Origin: Cylindrobasidium torrendii FP15055 ss-10
Taxonomy: Eukaryota > Basidiomycota > Agaricomycetes > Agaricales > Physalacriaceae
Direction of reading: 5' to 3'
Assembly (NCBI GenBank): GCA_000934385.1
Contig: KN880462.1
Span: forward strand, 62,001 to 126,000
Length of the DNA: 64,000 nt
Shown here: in pieces, positions 53,757 to 64,000 of the stretch
How positions within the stretch are numbered: the first letter of the stretch is position 1
Layout: every line of letters begins with the position of its first letter
Program-made: the position numbers and the translations under genes
The notes under the pieces: generated by a model
Told to the model about the DNA's origin: nothing
What the model saw: the letters and a program-made list of their open reading frames with translations, nothing else
Database searches by the model: none

Positions 53757-55448
53757 ATGGTTTTCAAGGTCGCTGGTACGCAATCCCGGCGATGGCGAGA
53801 TCCAAGCGTTTACGATTGCTGCAGATGTTTCCCTCGCCGCCTTCGGTCGCAAGGAGATTGAGATTGCAGAGGTGCGTTTGCCTCGTTCATCGCTGGAAGA
53901 AGAAAACTTATGGTGGATATAGAATGAGATGCCCGGTCTCATGTACCTCCGCCAAAAGGTAGCTCAACCGGATGCCTTCTAGTGAGCGAGATGCTCATCG
54001 ATATCCAGTACGGCCCCTCCCAGCCGCTCAAGGGCGCCCGCATTGCCGGCTGCCTGCACATGTATGCTATCCTGTTTGAATCTGCTTTCTGTCGCTTATA
54101 CCTACGTTAGGACCATCCAAACGGCCGTCCTCATCGAGACCTTGACTGCTCTCGGTGCGCAGGTTACCTGGTCGTCCTGCGTGCGTTCTACCGCATTTCA
54201 CGATCAAACGATGTGCTTACAGCGTGTCATAGAACATCTTCTCCACCCAGGACCACGCCGCCGCGGCGTATGTCTCTCCTAGTGTGCTTAACACGCGTTT
54301 TCTTACGTATTTTCTAGCATTGCCGCGACGGGTGTCCCCGTCTTCGCCTGGAAGGGTGAGACCGAGGAGGAGTACCAGTGGTGTATCGAGCAGTCGCTCG
54401 CTGCGTTCCCCGACAACAAGCCCCTCAACATGATCCTCGACGACGGTGGCGACCTCACCTCCATGGTCCACGAGAAATTCCCCCAGTACCTCGGCGATAT
54501 CCGTGGTGTATCTGAGGAGACCACCACCGGTGTTCACCACCTTTACAAGGCCTTCCGTGACGGAAAGCTCAAGGTCCCCGCAATCAACGTCAACGACTCC
54601 GTCACCAAGTCCAAGTTCGACAACCTTTACGGCTGCCGCGAGTCCCTCGTTGACGGTATCAAGCGTGCTACCGATGTTATGCTTGCCGGTAAGGTTGCTG
54701 TCGTTGCTGGCTTCGGTGATGTTGGCAAGGGTGTAAGTGTCCTATCCTGGAAGCCAACGCCTCAAGCTTATGATCGCAACAGTGCGCTGAGTCCCTTCGC
54801 TCTTACGGTGCCCGTGTCGTTATCACCGAAATCGACCCTATCAACGCTCTGCAGGCCGCCATGGCTGGCTACGAGGTCACCACCATGGAGGAGGCTGCTC
54901 CCCGTGGCAATGTCTTCGTCACTACCACTGGTAACCGCGACATCATCACCGGTGCCCACTTCTCTGTCATGCCCGAGGATGCCATTGTCTGCAACATCGG
55001 TCACTTCGATGTTGAGATCGATGTCGCCTGGATCAAGGCCAACGCCAAGTCCGTCGTCAATGTCAAGCCCCAGGTCGACCGCTACACCATGGCCTCTGGC
55101 CGTCATGTTATCCTTCTTGCTGAGGGTCGCCTCGTCAACCTCGGATGCGCTACTGGCCACCCTTCGTTCGTCATGTCGTGCTCGTTCGCCAACCAGACCC
55201 TGGCCCAGATTGCTCTCTGGACCACCCCCGAGAAGTTCCCCCTCGGTGTCCACATTCTCCCCAAGGAGCTCGACGAGGAGGTCGCGCGCGCCCACTTGGC
55301 GCAGCTCAACGTCAAGTTGACCGTCCTCTCCAAGGAGCAGTCGGACTACCTGGATATCCCCGTCGACGGTCAGTTTTGCCTATCAGATTTCTGCCCTGTG
55401 TACTGACTTTTTACAGGCCCGTACAAGGCTTCTCACTACAGGTACTAA
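53757..55448 (+). CDS. SAH1: S-adenosyl-L-homocysteine hydrolase
   Basis: NAD-dependent cytosolic enzyme that splits S-adenosylhomocysteine to adenosine and homocysteine, keeping methylation reactions running. Eight or so exons give about 430 residues. Visible are [67 protein letters not shown], the NAD-binding [40 protein letters not shown] and the C-terminal PYKASHYRY, which closes the cofactor site. Codon choice is strongly C-ending, as expected for a highly expressed gene. The first two exons are tiny; the first encodes MVFKVA. Every junction checked keeps the frame. Confidence 0.96.
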
Positions 55449-56256
55449 GCGCATCGTTGCGCTGTACCCGTAGACTTCGATGGCCTCAACGAGCCCTCGC
55501 CGCACGGGATAGCAGGATCTTCAACGTCCTCTTTAGCTTGGAGGTTATCAACTGATCTCACCAGCACTGTATTTATGGCAGGGTTTCTGGATTGAGGAGA
55601 TGGTGCACGCCGGAGGAGGCAGTGGAGGGCAACGTTTAGAATTATTTCGTGGACGTAGCGTGTTGTGGTTTGTGTGTAGGTTTATGTAGAGGCCTCAACG
55701 AGCCATTCGTGTCAGTTGGACTTCTACTGTGGGATTTCAGGTTACCAACAACGATAAGCAGCAAGTTGAGGTAATCATTACCTGCACGACTAGCTATTGA
55801 GAGTCGCCCAAATACCGACACACTGGCCTCGCTGAAATTGAGGGCGGAATGTGGGCCTATGGGGTGCGTGTACACTGTGCAGGCGTACGCTACGAGCTTG
55901 ACTGTCGATATCCGTCGGAATCCGGCGGGGTGGAGCAACGTGATGCCCTTCGCGTCAGTCACCAGCCATACATATCCCGAGTCGTGCTCATCTCCAGGCA
56001 CAGGGTTTTCATCTTCTATACTTCGTGTGCGACAGTGTATTTTGGAATCTGGATAGGATGGCATTTACATAGTGGGTCAGGTTTTTCGCAGAAAGCGCAG
56101 ACGCTCAGGGCCCGGGAAACTTGGCGACTAGCAGTTCAGACGTATTACCATTCTTACAAAATATAGGCCTGACTAAACACTACACGTCGATTTAAAGACT
56201 GAGTCTCCTTTGCCTCGAACGGTCGACCGGCCTCGGATCTCGGGCCGATCGAGGCG
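55449..56256. other. Intergenic with a doubtful minus-strand open frame
   Basis: The SAH1 3' region, then a 140-codon minus-strand frame (55642-56064) containing DSGYVWLVTDAKGITLLHP. It looks somewhat protein-like but has no recognised family, and its left part is low quality. Not called as a gene. Confidence 0.35.
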
Positions 56257-56881
56257 ATGCTCACCGTTACACGTCGCGACAACACTCTTGTTCTCTTTCG
56301 GGACACCTCCACAATACAGCTGTTGGAAGCAGCCCGTAACGGAAGCGGACGAAACATGGAAGCCAGGAAGTCTTTGACCTCAGCAAGTGCACCATGCGAG
56401 GTCCAGGAGATTGTTCAGTATATCTGTTTGCCCAATAAATTCACGCGGACGGTGGACTGTTCGCCCCTGGTCCGTTTATTCAAAGTGTAAGAATGTGGTT
56501 TCCTCCGGATTTGCTTTGTTAATGGCTGATAGGCTGCGTTTTTGATTATGTAGGTGCAGCGGTCAGCCAGCGGTTGAGATTACGAAGCTTGCTAGCATCG
56601 CGGAGGATGGACAGGTTATTCTCCCCGATCTTCTCACGTTCGTTGCCCTCCGAATGGTTGACTTCTTCGAGCTCATATGCAGTATGCAGCGCCAGACTCC
56701 CTGTGGGAAAACCGTACTCCAAAGTCGTGAAGCACAACACGGCTGTAGCCGAGACTTTGTAATAGATTTCACACAGCAACTCTTGATTTTGAAGAGCAAC
56801 GGTGCAAACCGGGATGGACGTATACAATCTTCTGAATCTGGCGCTTGTACCATGGCCTCTATTCATTCAGGGTTATTGTAA
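56257..56881 (+). CDS. Small uncharacterised two-exon protein
   Basis: The first frame (MLTVTRRDNTLVLFRDTS..) ends at CSPLVRLFK. A strong donor GTAAGA at 56489 and an acceptor TATGTAG at about 56555 restore frame as V-CSGQPAVEITKLASIAEDG. The joined product is about 180 residues. The junction region, VQYICLPNKFTRTVDCSPLVRLFKV plus PAVEITKLASI, reads like genuine protein; the last 60 residues do not and may include an unrecognised intron. No family was identified. The start codon is uncertain. Confidence 0.45.
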
Positions 56882-57718
56882 TACAGCTCTCGGGATCATC
56901 GGGGCATGCATGGCTTTCTCGTGACGCTGAGGCAGGCCTTTTCAATTTACTTCTTTCCTCCGCCTCACCCACGAGACGGCGCTCAGCGAGTTTCACTTTT
57001 GATACGATCTACAGAGCTCGCGAACCTTAGCGAAAAACGTGAATGTTGTGAAACGCTAGGTGTGACATGAACGAACTCGGCTATGTGGGTCTGCCTACTA
57101 TTTCGAGGGCACTGCAATCTATATCGACAATAATGTGAGTGGATGATGATCGCGTTAATCCTGGAAGGATTGCGGGACCCATGCACTCGTTCCCACTTCG
57201 AGATACGCTGGATCTGGCTCACGGCTCTTCGACTGAGTGTCAACATTGAAGTATGAAAGGAGAGGGAGAAAAAATATTCTTGCTGACTCTGAGGACAGCA
57301 AGAACAGTACGACGAGCGCTGAACAACGCCGCCTGATCCGCTCTACCAGACGCCCGAGGTAGCCCAGAACAGTAAGCAATGACAAATTTGTACTAGCTGC
57401 ATTTTGATATTGCTATTGAAGTAGGGATTGGGTCATTGCTCGGCGCTTGAGCAAAAAGAAGTGTGTACCCACACATGGCGTGTACAACGGGCACTGGATA
57501 GTGTTGATCGGGCGGATTCCAGCGGCATCAATAAGCAGAGTCTGCAGGGTCCAACACGGTGCTCAAGTACAGCCGCTCGGGGAGCTATAAGTTGCTTGTG
57601 CGTTTTGAGAAGGTGATCATCCCAGCACCCTTTCGATTGCCATCATCTCCTTCTACCGGAAGAGGGTCTTCATCTTTTTCTGCAACACGATCTACTACAC
57701 CGCCGAACAGTCTCTTCA
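56882..57718. other. Intergenic: upstream region of the coiled-coil gene
   Basis: About 840 bases. A CT-rich stretch (about 57640-57700) lies just before the next ATG, consistent with a leader. No repeat or frame of note. Confidence 0.4.
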
Positions 57719-59007
57719 ATGCAGCACACCGACACCTCACGTTGGTTCGACTATCCTCTGGATACAGATCCTTTAAAGGTCGACGTAATCCGGCCCGAAT
57801 TGTCGCTACTCTCCCCACCCACGTCTCCAGAGCTCATCGACAACTTCCCTCTGGAACAGACTCAACGTCGGTCGCCCAAGAGCCCCAGCCGTCGCCACAG
57901 ACCGTACCCTTCCACCGCCTCTGACAGTCGTACTGCCATGTCTTCTGGTGCCGGGTATGATACATGGCCACCGCGTTCGACGCGTCCTCAGTCCCAGAAC
58001 CAAGCTAGCGCTGGAGCGCACACGTACAACTCGACATCGTTCACGTCCACAGTATGTCCCCTTTCTCGTCATTAACAGGGCAGATCATTGATCTACTTCA
58101 GTATGCTGACCAGCCTGATCGACCTACATCGTCCATGTCCGCCTGGCGCGGCGAACCTACTTCCCATGCTCGATACTCGGCGTCTCCAGTCAACACCTGG
58201 GCCACTCCTCCCACAATCCCCCAGAACACGATGGGCATGGACTTTGGTGGAATGAACATGACACACCTTGAGTCGGCATTCCCAGATTTGCGCGGCAACG
58301 CTTCGTCTTCCACCACCGCTGCCGCGTACCATGGAGCCCCGTCCTTCCCGGATTTCCAGCCTCCCATTTTCGACTCGTCTATGCCTTCGTCGACCAGAGC
58401 TTCGTCCACCGCGGGCTCCTCCTCATTGGGCTCCCAGCAAGACACAGAAGTCCACATGCTCCGCAAGCGGGTTCAAGAGCTCGAGCGCCAGCATAAGCGG
58501 GACCAGGAACGTATTCGTGCTGCCGAAGCAGCCTCTCGTTCTCCAGAATCTGCACTCTCCTCGAGCCCTGGCGTTCTCCCAGTCTCGCCTACGTTCCAAG
58601 AGTCCTGGCGCCTACGCACCGAGGCGCGTAAACGGCAATTCTGCTCGCTCAACCGCGCTGGCAATGCACTCTGTGCGTGGCACGACTCCCGCCGCGAGCG
58701 TCGTGTGTACCCGCCACGGATGGCCCCGCCTGGCTTTCTTAACTGTGGCTGCACCTACGAGGAAGCGCTTTTCGAGGAAAGCCTCTCCCGGCATGGCGTG
58801 GGGAGCTACCTGCCAGGGGAGAGTGTACGCATGGACCCAGCTTTGCGCAATCCGCTTCTCAAGGTGCTTCAAGAGCGCTATGGGTACAAGGACGGCGACT
58901 TTGAGCGCAATGCAAGGACTGGTGACTGGCTGCCAGGCCAAGGGCATGCGTACTGGGAGCAACAGTCCCAAACGAGCGGCAACCCGCGCCGCCCCAAAGA
59001 CCGCTAA
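57719..59007 (+). CDS. Conserved basidiomycete coiled-coil protein of unknown function
   Basis: Two exons joined at TST-YADQPDRP (intron with donor GTATGT and acceptor CTTCAG) give about 413 residues. The first two thirds are disordered, rich in Ser/Pro/Thr. A coiled coil (EVHMLRKRVQELERQHKRDQ) follows. The C-terminal 110 residues are the ordered part: RKRQFCSLNRAGNALCAWHD, SRRERRVYPPRMAPPGFLNC, EEALFEESLSRHGVGSYLPG and LLKVLQERYGYKDGDFERN. This C-terminal block is, from memory, widely conserved in Agaricomycetes without an assigned role. Cys/His residues there might bind metal. There is no signal peptide. Confidence 0.85.
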
Positions 59008-60055
59008 GCGAATCTAATCCATTCCTCCCTGTATTGATCATAAAAGGTGTTACCCACATACAGATTTATTTAAGATTCTCATTCGATGTTCGTGTTAAGT
59101 TATTTTACGACCCTTCACGATCTTCTTTATAATCCGTCGGCACTGTATCGTTCTCTAGACGCTGTATCTCTACGTGCGTTCGTTCTGACTATCCCCATTT
59201 CCCAGCCTACCCTGACACCTACTTTTCTTCGGCCTCTATAGCTCCTCTTCATTTATTTTTCTTCCTTTATGTCTCCAATTTCCCCGCGTTTCCACCTACT
59301 GTATCCCTACTACCCATAGCCCTTGCCTAGGTCATGATATAAAACCCTATTTTGCCTGCACCTCCGATCCCCGTCGCCCGATGCACTGGTTCCCAGCAAT
59401 GTATGAAATAGATGAACAAACGGCCGGTCTCTCGTACTCGCAAGTACTTGTTCATCTAAGATTGCACAGAGTACACGGTAACCTCCGAATCGGGGCCACA
59501 GAGACTCAGACTGACCATTCATTCCCATCCCAGCGTTCAAGATGCAAGGTCAAACCACGTCACAATCCGACGCCCTGATGTCCGAGACCCCCTTCATCGC
59601 GTGCTTTAGAATTTGAATAAGGCTTCGTGCGCGCTCATATTCCTTGTTCTCATTCCGGTAGTCGTGCTTTACTCGGAAACACAGGGCCCTCCCGCGATAA
59701 TGGGCTATGCCCTCGAAATGAAATGCCCGTGGCCCAAATGCTCAAGGATCTACTGCAGATCTCACGCATTTGGGCATAGTGGTTGCAGCGCCACTCGGTT
59801 GATCGTTGTCGGGAAAGCGCTGGTGGCGGATGACCCACACGCTAGTTGGGAACGTCTCGCAGGTCCCAACCACTCGCAGAGAAGGTCCAGAATGAGGTAA
59901 GAGGCACTTGTGCATTACGCTGGAAACGACCCACCGGTATGCAAAGTGCCGGGGTGGAAACGAGCAGATAAATTCAGACGGAGTCTGCGTCGGAGATTGA
60001 CATGTTATCGTGGTGACACATAGCGTATTTAGAGAATGTATGTGTTTCCACTCTT
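59008..60055. other. Intergenic between convergent genes, nothing recognised
   Basis: About 1 kb between the coiled-coil gene and the GST gene. The left 250 bases are pyrimidine-rich on the plus strand. A TATAAAA at about 59339 is not followed by a plausible gene. Confidence 0.4.
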
Positions 60056-61057
60056 TCAATAGCTCAAGGTGAACTCTCCGCCCTTCTCCAGAGCCTATAC
60101 GATGAGATGTCAGTGTGATCAGACGGCGGTGTAGTACTGTGAGAAACGTACGCGTTTGTAGGCCGGCCTGAAGCGGGTTCCATTAGTCAAAGATAAATAT
60201 GATACAGATGCTCGACCGACGTACCTCGAGTGGACCCTCTCGACGTACTCTTCAATCCCTTTACCCTGGATACCCAGCGCCACAATAGCCTCCAGAGGGA
60301 ACACCATGTCGAAGTCCGCGGAGGTGGGCTCAGCGCCGCCGGCAAACCACTTCACATTGCTCAAACGCTCTTCGATCTATCATTCGAGAGAGCTCAGTAA
60401 TGTCCGTTATCTGCGTGGGCACCAGAGCGCTTACCATGGCCACGTGCGGCTTGAGGGCTGGCATCAGCAGTTTGTTGATCATGAAGCTGGCGAAGAGAGC
60501 TAGGAAAGGACGAAGGTACCACGGCGACCGTGTGCTGAGGATACGCATCACGACGATTTGCTGGAGGGGCGGCATCAGGGATCCTTCGGCATAGTGTGAC
60601 CCTGAGGATAGTTGTTCAGAGTTTTCACTGGGTGCGGCCACCGCGGATGGCTTACAGTAGAGGTTATCAACCCACTCCGACTCCTCCGTAGCGAAGCGTC
60701 CATTTCCGTGTCGCTTGATAATGTATTCTAGTGGACTAGGTCACGGCCTGGAATACGAAGGGGAAGTGGAAAGCCACATACCAACGATGGCGCCGCTTTC
60801 TGGGAGGGTGATGCCGCCATCATCCGTGATTACAGGTGATTTCCCGAGGGGATGGACTGCCTTGAGTTCCTTGGGGGCCGTGGGCACCATTTGGCGACGA
60901 TAGTAGAACTTGATCTCATACGGCGTCCCCAGCTCTTCCTACATTACTCATTTTAGTACTACTACACACAACAAAGTCGATCGGAGCAAATGCAGCGCAC
61001 CAGGAGCCAGAGAATACGGTGGGAACGCGATTTGTTGAGGTGGTGGACGTACAACAT
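60056..61057 (-). CDS. Glutathione S-transferase
   Basis: Cytosolic GST, about 235 residues in six or so exons. The N-terminal thioredoxin fold has YVHHLNKSRSHRILWLL-EELGTPYEIKFYYRR, then KAVHPLGKSPVITDDGG and LPESGAIV-EYIIKRHG. The catalytic residue is probably the Ser in NKSRSHR, as in related fungal and bacterial groups. The helical domain has ESEWVDNLYWxHYAEGSL-like sequence, FAGGAEPTSADFDMVFPLEA and the C-terminal RPAYKRALEKGGEF. Translation is taken from MLYVHH; a longer frame starting upstream near 61192 reads into unrelated sequence. A broken sister copy lies just upstream. Confidence 0.9.
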
Positions 61058-61438
61058 GGTGGTCTGAAGGTCGGCCGCTTCGGAAGCGCTTTGGAGAACG
61101 TCGGCGACGACGTCACGCGGATAGGAGGAGTCGATCCCCGAGATAGCCGAGCCACGATATTCTAGTTTACCAAGTCTACAGAGAGCTCGCATAAAAGGTA
61201 GCAGATAACCAGATCCGCCAGAGATTCACATAGACATGGTAGTTCAGGAAATCCGTTACTAGTGACTAGTCCCATTTCAGCTTATAATCGCCCCCCTGCT
61301 CATTAGCCTAAGTATTGTCAGTAGAGCTTTGAAAAGCAGGCGCGACTTCGCTTCTATGCAGGGCTTAGAGGTAAGGTACAATACAGCTTCGGCATGATGA
61401 GAGTCTAGGTTTGAATTTTCAGAACGATGAACCTGGCA
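61058..61438. other. GST promoter region with possible decayed GST exons
   Basis: Between the intact GST and the broken copy. A minus-strand stretch near 61200-61250 (DFLNYHVYVNLW) might be a remnant of the missing helical domain, but it is too short to be sure. Confidence 0.3.
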
Positions 61439-61769
61439 TTACAGCTTACCGTACTTCGCAACGACATATTCTGGTGGCAATTGGAAGGGAGGGCTGGCCC
61501 AGTTACTCAGAGAGACGCACCGACGATTGCACCAGTCTCGGGCAGTACCGCTTCGCCATCCGTGATGACGGATGATTTTCCTACTGAAGGATGGACATCT
61601 TTGAGCTCCTTTGGAGCGAAAGGAATGCCATCTGTCCTCCTGAAATAAGGCTTTATCTCGTATTGTACGCTCAAATCTTCCTATAATTTGGAGGTGAGCC
61701 AAGTCAACATTGTCATTAGTAGATAATGCGCTGCGAGCGTGAGTTATTGAGGTGATGGAGGACGAGCAT
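61439..61769 (-). pseudogene. Truncated, inactivated GST copy
   Basis: The first exon reads LVLHHLNNSRSQRII and then hits stop codons (TAA, TGA) where WLL and a splice donor should be. A second exon is intact: VQYEIKPYFRRTDGIPF, KELKDVHPSVGKSSVITDG and LPETGAIV. A third begins EYVVAKYG and stops at 61439 unless a further donor (GTAAGC) is used, after which no helical domain follows. The pieces match the intact neighbour, so this is a tandem duplicate that has decayed. Confidence 0.75.
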
Positions 61770-62093
61770 GGTAGTAACAAGTGGTTATAATTAAGACGCG
61801 GAAAAACAAGGATATTTGATGCTGGCAAATTTATACCATTCTTCTTGGACCGGATAGTCAGAGCAAAGAGGGTCAGCACTCAGTAAACCTAGAGAAAACG
61901 CAAAACGCGTGGCCACAGACCCTCCGGCTTTTGTATCCGCCGACCCGTCGCGTATGCAAAGTCACAGTGACAGTGCGAAGAAACATCTCATGCGTATTCC
62001 GAGTCCACGCCGCCAGGCTCCAGCTGCCAGCACGCGCCGTGCCCTAGTCACGGGACGATCACCAGGTTCGGCGGATGCCGATGCGCTTTGGCA
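61770..62093. other. Intergenic: promoter of KAR5
   Basis: About 320 bases between the decayed GST copy and the KAR5 start. No TATA box recognised. Confidence 0.4.
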
Positions 62094-64000
62094 ATGACGG
62101 TCATCACACAATGGGTGCTGGTCGCGGCCATCTTTTTCCACGCGTCGAGCGCGTCAATCTGGACTCGCGTACGCGCTGATGCGCCTCACATTTCACCAGC
62201 ACCATTGGCCGGAGGTAATTTGGCAGAACTTCAAATCCCAGGTAGCAGTGAAGGTGTACATGGTATATTTGTCCTAACCGTTTGCAGAGGAGCTCATGGA
62301 CTACTCTCGCCGCTCCGACTGCTTCCGAAACGCAGCCATCGCGATACAGGTCCGATGCACTGACCTGGAAATGGACGAGACGGAAAGAGTACACGGTGAG
62401 TCGACCCAAATGGTCCATTATATGCGTCTGAATATGGAAAAAGCTGCAATCAGCATGACATTATGTGAACTCCGAACAGCAAAGCATCTGTCGCCGCCTT
62501 TGGAATGCACTGTCGCCTCGTTGTCCGACGACTTGGGAGGCTGTGTCGAGTGCGTGATATAGTACTCATCTTCCTCACACCTGCTGACATTCCGAAGAGC
62601 CCTGTCCCGAAGCGCGCAATTTTGGTCAAGCTACTCAGGATATCTCCGCGAAGTTCGTGAGTGCACAAATCTTCGCACGCAAGGCGGACACCGAGTGCTT
62701 CTTCAGCCCAGTTATGCGCGTCATATCTTCGCTTGAACGATATCGGTGAGAACCAACGTACTTTTTGCCTATTGAGGCTAACTTCCCCAGACGCGGCACG
62801 AACGATATACCATAATATCAGTCTGGAGAAAACTCTGCTTCTGCAACAAATGCTTCAACGTGAACGCGATGCACAAAGTGTCACAGACATGCTTGGGAAC
62901 CACTTGATGGTATAGTCGTTGTCTCGCGCTACGTTTTTGATTTGCCAAACAGTCAATAGAACATGGCCACAATGTCTTCTTCCTTCGAGCAGTCCATGGC
63001 TGTTTTGCACAACCTCATGGATGGAATCTCGGTTCAACACTCGGCAGATAGAGACATGGTACGTCTAGCCATCCCGTCTCGCACAGGGATCTCACCTGAT
63101 ATCCTACCTCTCAGGCCATGGCCTCGACTCAGGACATGATTGCTGAAACTCGTGCAATGAACGGCATAGTTCTAGCTCAACTCTCTTCTGGGGTGCCATT
63201 TCCCATTTTCTTCCCGAAGTTGTGTACTAACCCCGCTAAAGCTCGATGCTTCGCTTGCTGATATCATCAACCGGGTATGTGGTTCTCTTGCACGTTGTGA
63301 TTATGAAGTGTACCGTGCTCATGCGACCTAGCACACGTCCTCCATGGAACATGCTTTGGCTGAGTTCTCTGTGCTTCTGTCGACGAATACCGAGTCTCTG
63401 TTTGCTGGGTTCTCTGACCGATATCTTCGCACTCTCGATTCTATGCAACAAGACGCTCACGATCGATGGTCACTTGTGGGCACCGGTGTGAACGAGCTTC
63501 GAGCGGTATGCTGGCCATTCATTTGCTGATTGGGTAGATTGACTGGTCCTCAGACTGTCAACCACTTGGTCGAGACGACGGGCCGCACGATCACGACTCT
63601 AGAGGCATCGAATACTCAAGGGCTACTACTCGCTGACACTCAGGCCGCTGCTACTGATGCTGCTAACGATCTCGCCATTACGCTCTCTCAGCTCACGCAA
63701 GACGCGAGGCACAACTTCGACCAGATCAATGCATCCATCGCCCTCATGCAGGACAGTTTTGTCGCACGAGCTTCGTGGCTGCGAACTGGCATCACTGAAT
63801 TTCTTGGCCTTGTTCTTCGAGGTAAGGTGTTTTTTTTGTTAACGATACCTACTACTGACGGAGTATAGTTGACCCTCACTCGCTTCATTCTATGGACCAC
63901 GTCTTCCGTATGGTATCCTTGTGCTGGGATGTATGGGCGTATTTCGTTCAATCGGTTGGCTCCCTCATTATGGTGTGTTGGCATTGGCAGGCGAAAAAAA
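62094..64000 (+). CDS. KAR5: Nuclear fusion (karyogamy) protein Kar5/Tht1, 3' end outside window
   Basis: Membrane protein of the nuclear envelope/ER needed for fusion of nuclei during mating. The start MTVITQWVLVAAIFFHASSA is a signal sequence. The cysteine-rich luminal domain follows in short exons: YSRRSDCFRNAAIAIQVRC, AAISMTLCELRTAKH, PLECT, SRSAQFWSSYSGYLREVPQLC, and ARTIYHNISLEKTLLLQQM. These are the conserved Kar5/Tht1 features. A long coiled-coil part follows (HALAEFSVLL, QDAHDRWSLV, NHLVETTGRTITTLEASNTQ, NDLAITLSQLTQ). A hydrophobic segment begins near the window edge (DVWAYFVQSVGSLIM), where the C-terminal membrane spans should be. The gene is cut by the end of the window. Confidence 0.88.

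Noticed and set aside
54768..55295. 175-codon minus-strand frame
   Set aside because: Antisense shadow of the codon-biased SAH1 coding exons.
1..64000. Transposon, LTR or CRISPR-like structures
   Set aside because: No transposase, reverse transcriptase, long terminal or regularly spaced identical repeats were found by eye.

Overview
The window is nuclear DNA of a filamentous basidiomycete, most likely Agaricomycotina. Genes lie on both strands at roughly one per 1.5-2 kb and are cut by many short introns (about 45-100 bp) with GT(A/G)NGT donors, CTNAC-like branch sites and YAG acceptors. Protein families fit: F-box/leucine-rich proteins, a fungal receptor-like seven-helix protein, HMG-box proteins of the mating-type class, a fungal nuclear-fusion protein, GH16 glucanases and a PL4 rhamnogalacturonan lyase. 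The pectin and glucan enzymes suggest a plant-associated or litter-decaying life. No transposon, CRISPR or organellar sequence was seen, and the species cannot be named from the sequence.

Layout. 1-1.9 kb: the tail of a truncated gene, then about 1.8 kb of pyrimidine-rich non-coding DNA with six hairpins that share the loop TGACGA but differ in stem sequence. 1.9-11.5 kb: sugar O-acetyltransferase, short-chain dehydrogenase, secreted GH16-like protein, epoxide hydrolase, a Mak/Ime2-type kinase lacking catalytic residues, and a secreted histidine acid phosphatase. 11.8-20.3 kb: tRNA-His, a Ser-rich protein, B-type cyclin, a second identical tRNA-His, two divergently oriented beta-carbonic anhydrases flanking DPH3, and tRNA-Ser(AGA). 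20.7-32.5 kb: a long HMG-box protein, PL4 lyase, NADAR protein, a SNF2/RING helicase with a SUMO-interaction-like motif, and a small doubtful gene. 32.7-40.5 kb: aldehyde dehydrogenase and proteasome beta-2 head to head, a GH16 glucanase, a small secreted cysteine protein and an F-box protein. 40.8-53.1 kb: two members of one uncharacterised family about 9 kb apart, enclosing a second HMG-box protein, glutathionyl-hydroquinone reductase, PMP3, a CBS-domain protein, a second identical tRNA-Ser and a 7TM protein. 53.7-64 kb: adenosylhomocysteinase, a small uncharacterised gene, a conserved coiled-coil protein, a GST with a broken GST copy beside it, and KAR5 running off the end.

Most genes are independent housekeeping or secreted functions with no operon-like organisation. 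Loose themes are reproduction and nuclear behaviour (two HMG-box regulators, cyclin B, Ime2-like pseudokinase, KAR5, 7TM protein), detoxification (GST, hydroquinone reductase, epoxide hydrolase, ALDH, SDR) and carbohydrate breakdown. The points most worth following up are the hairpin array, the pseudokinase and the unknown paralogue pair. Exon boundaries were assigned by eye from splice signals and reading frame; where summed exon lengths were checked, the frame closed exactly.
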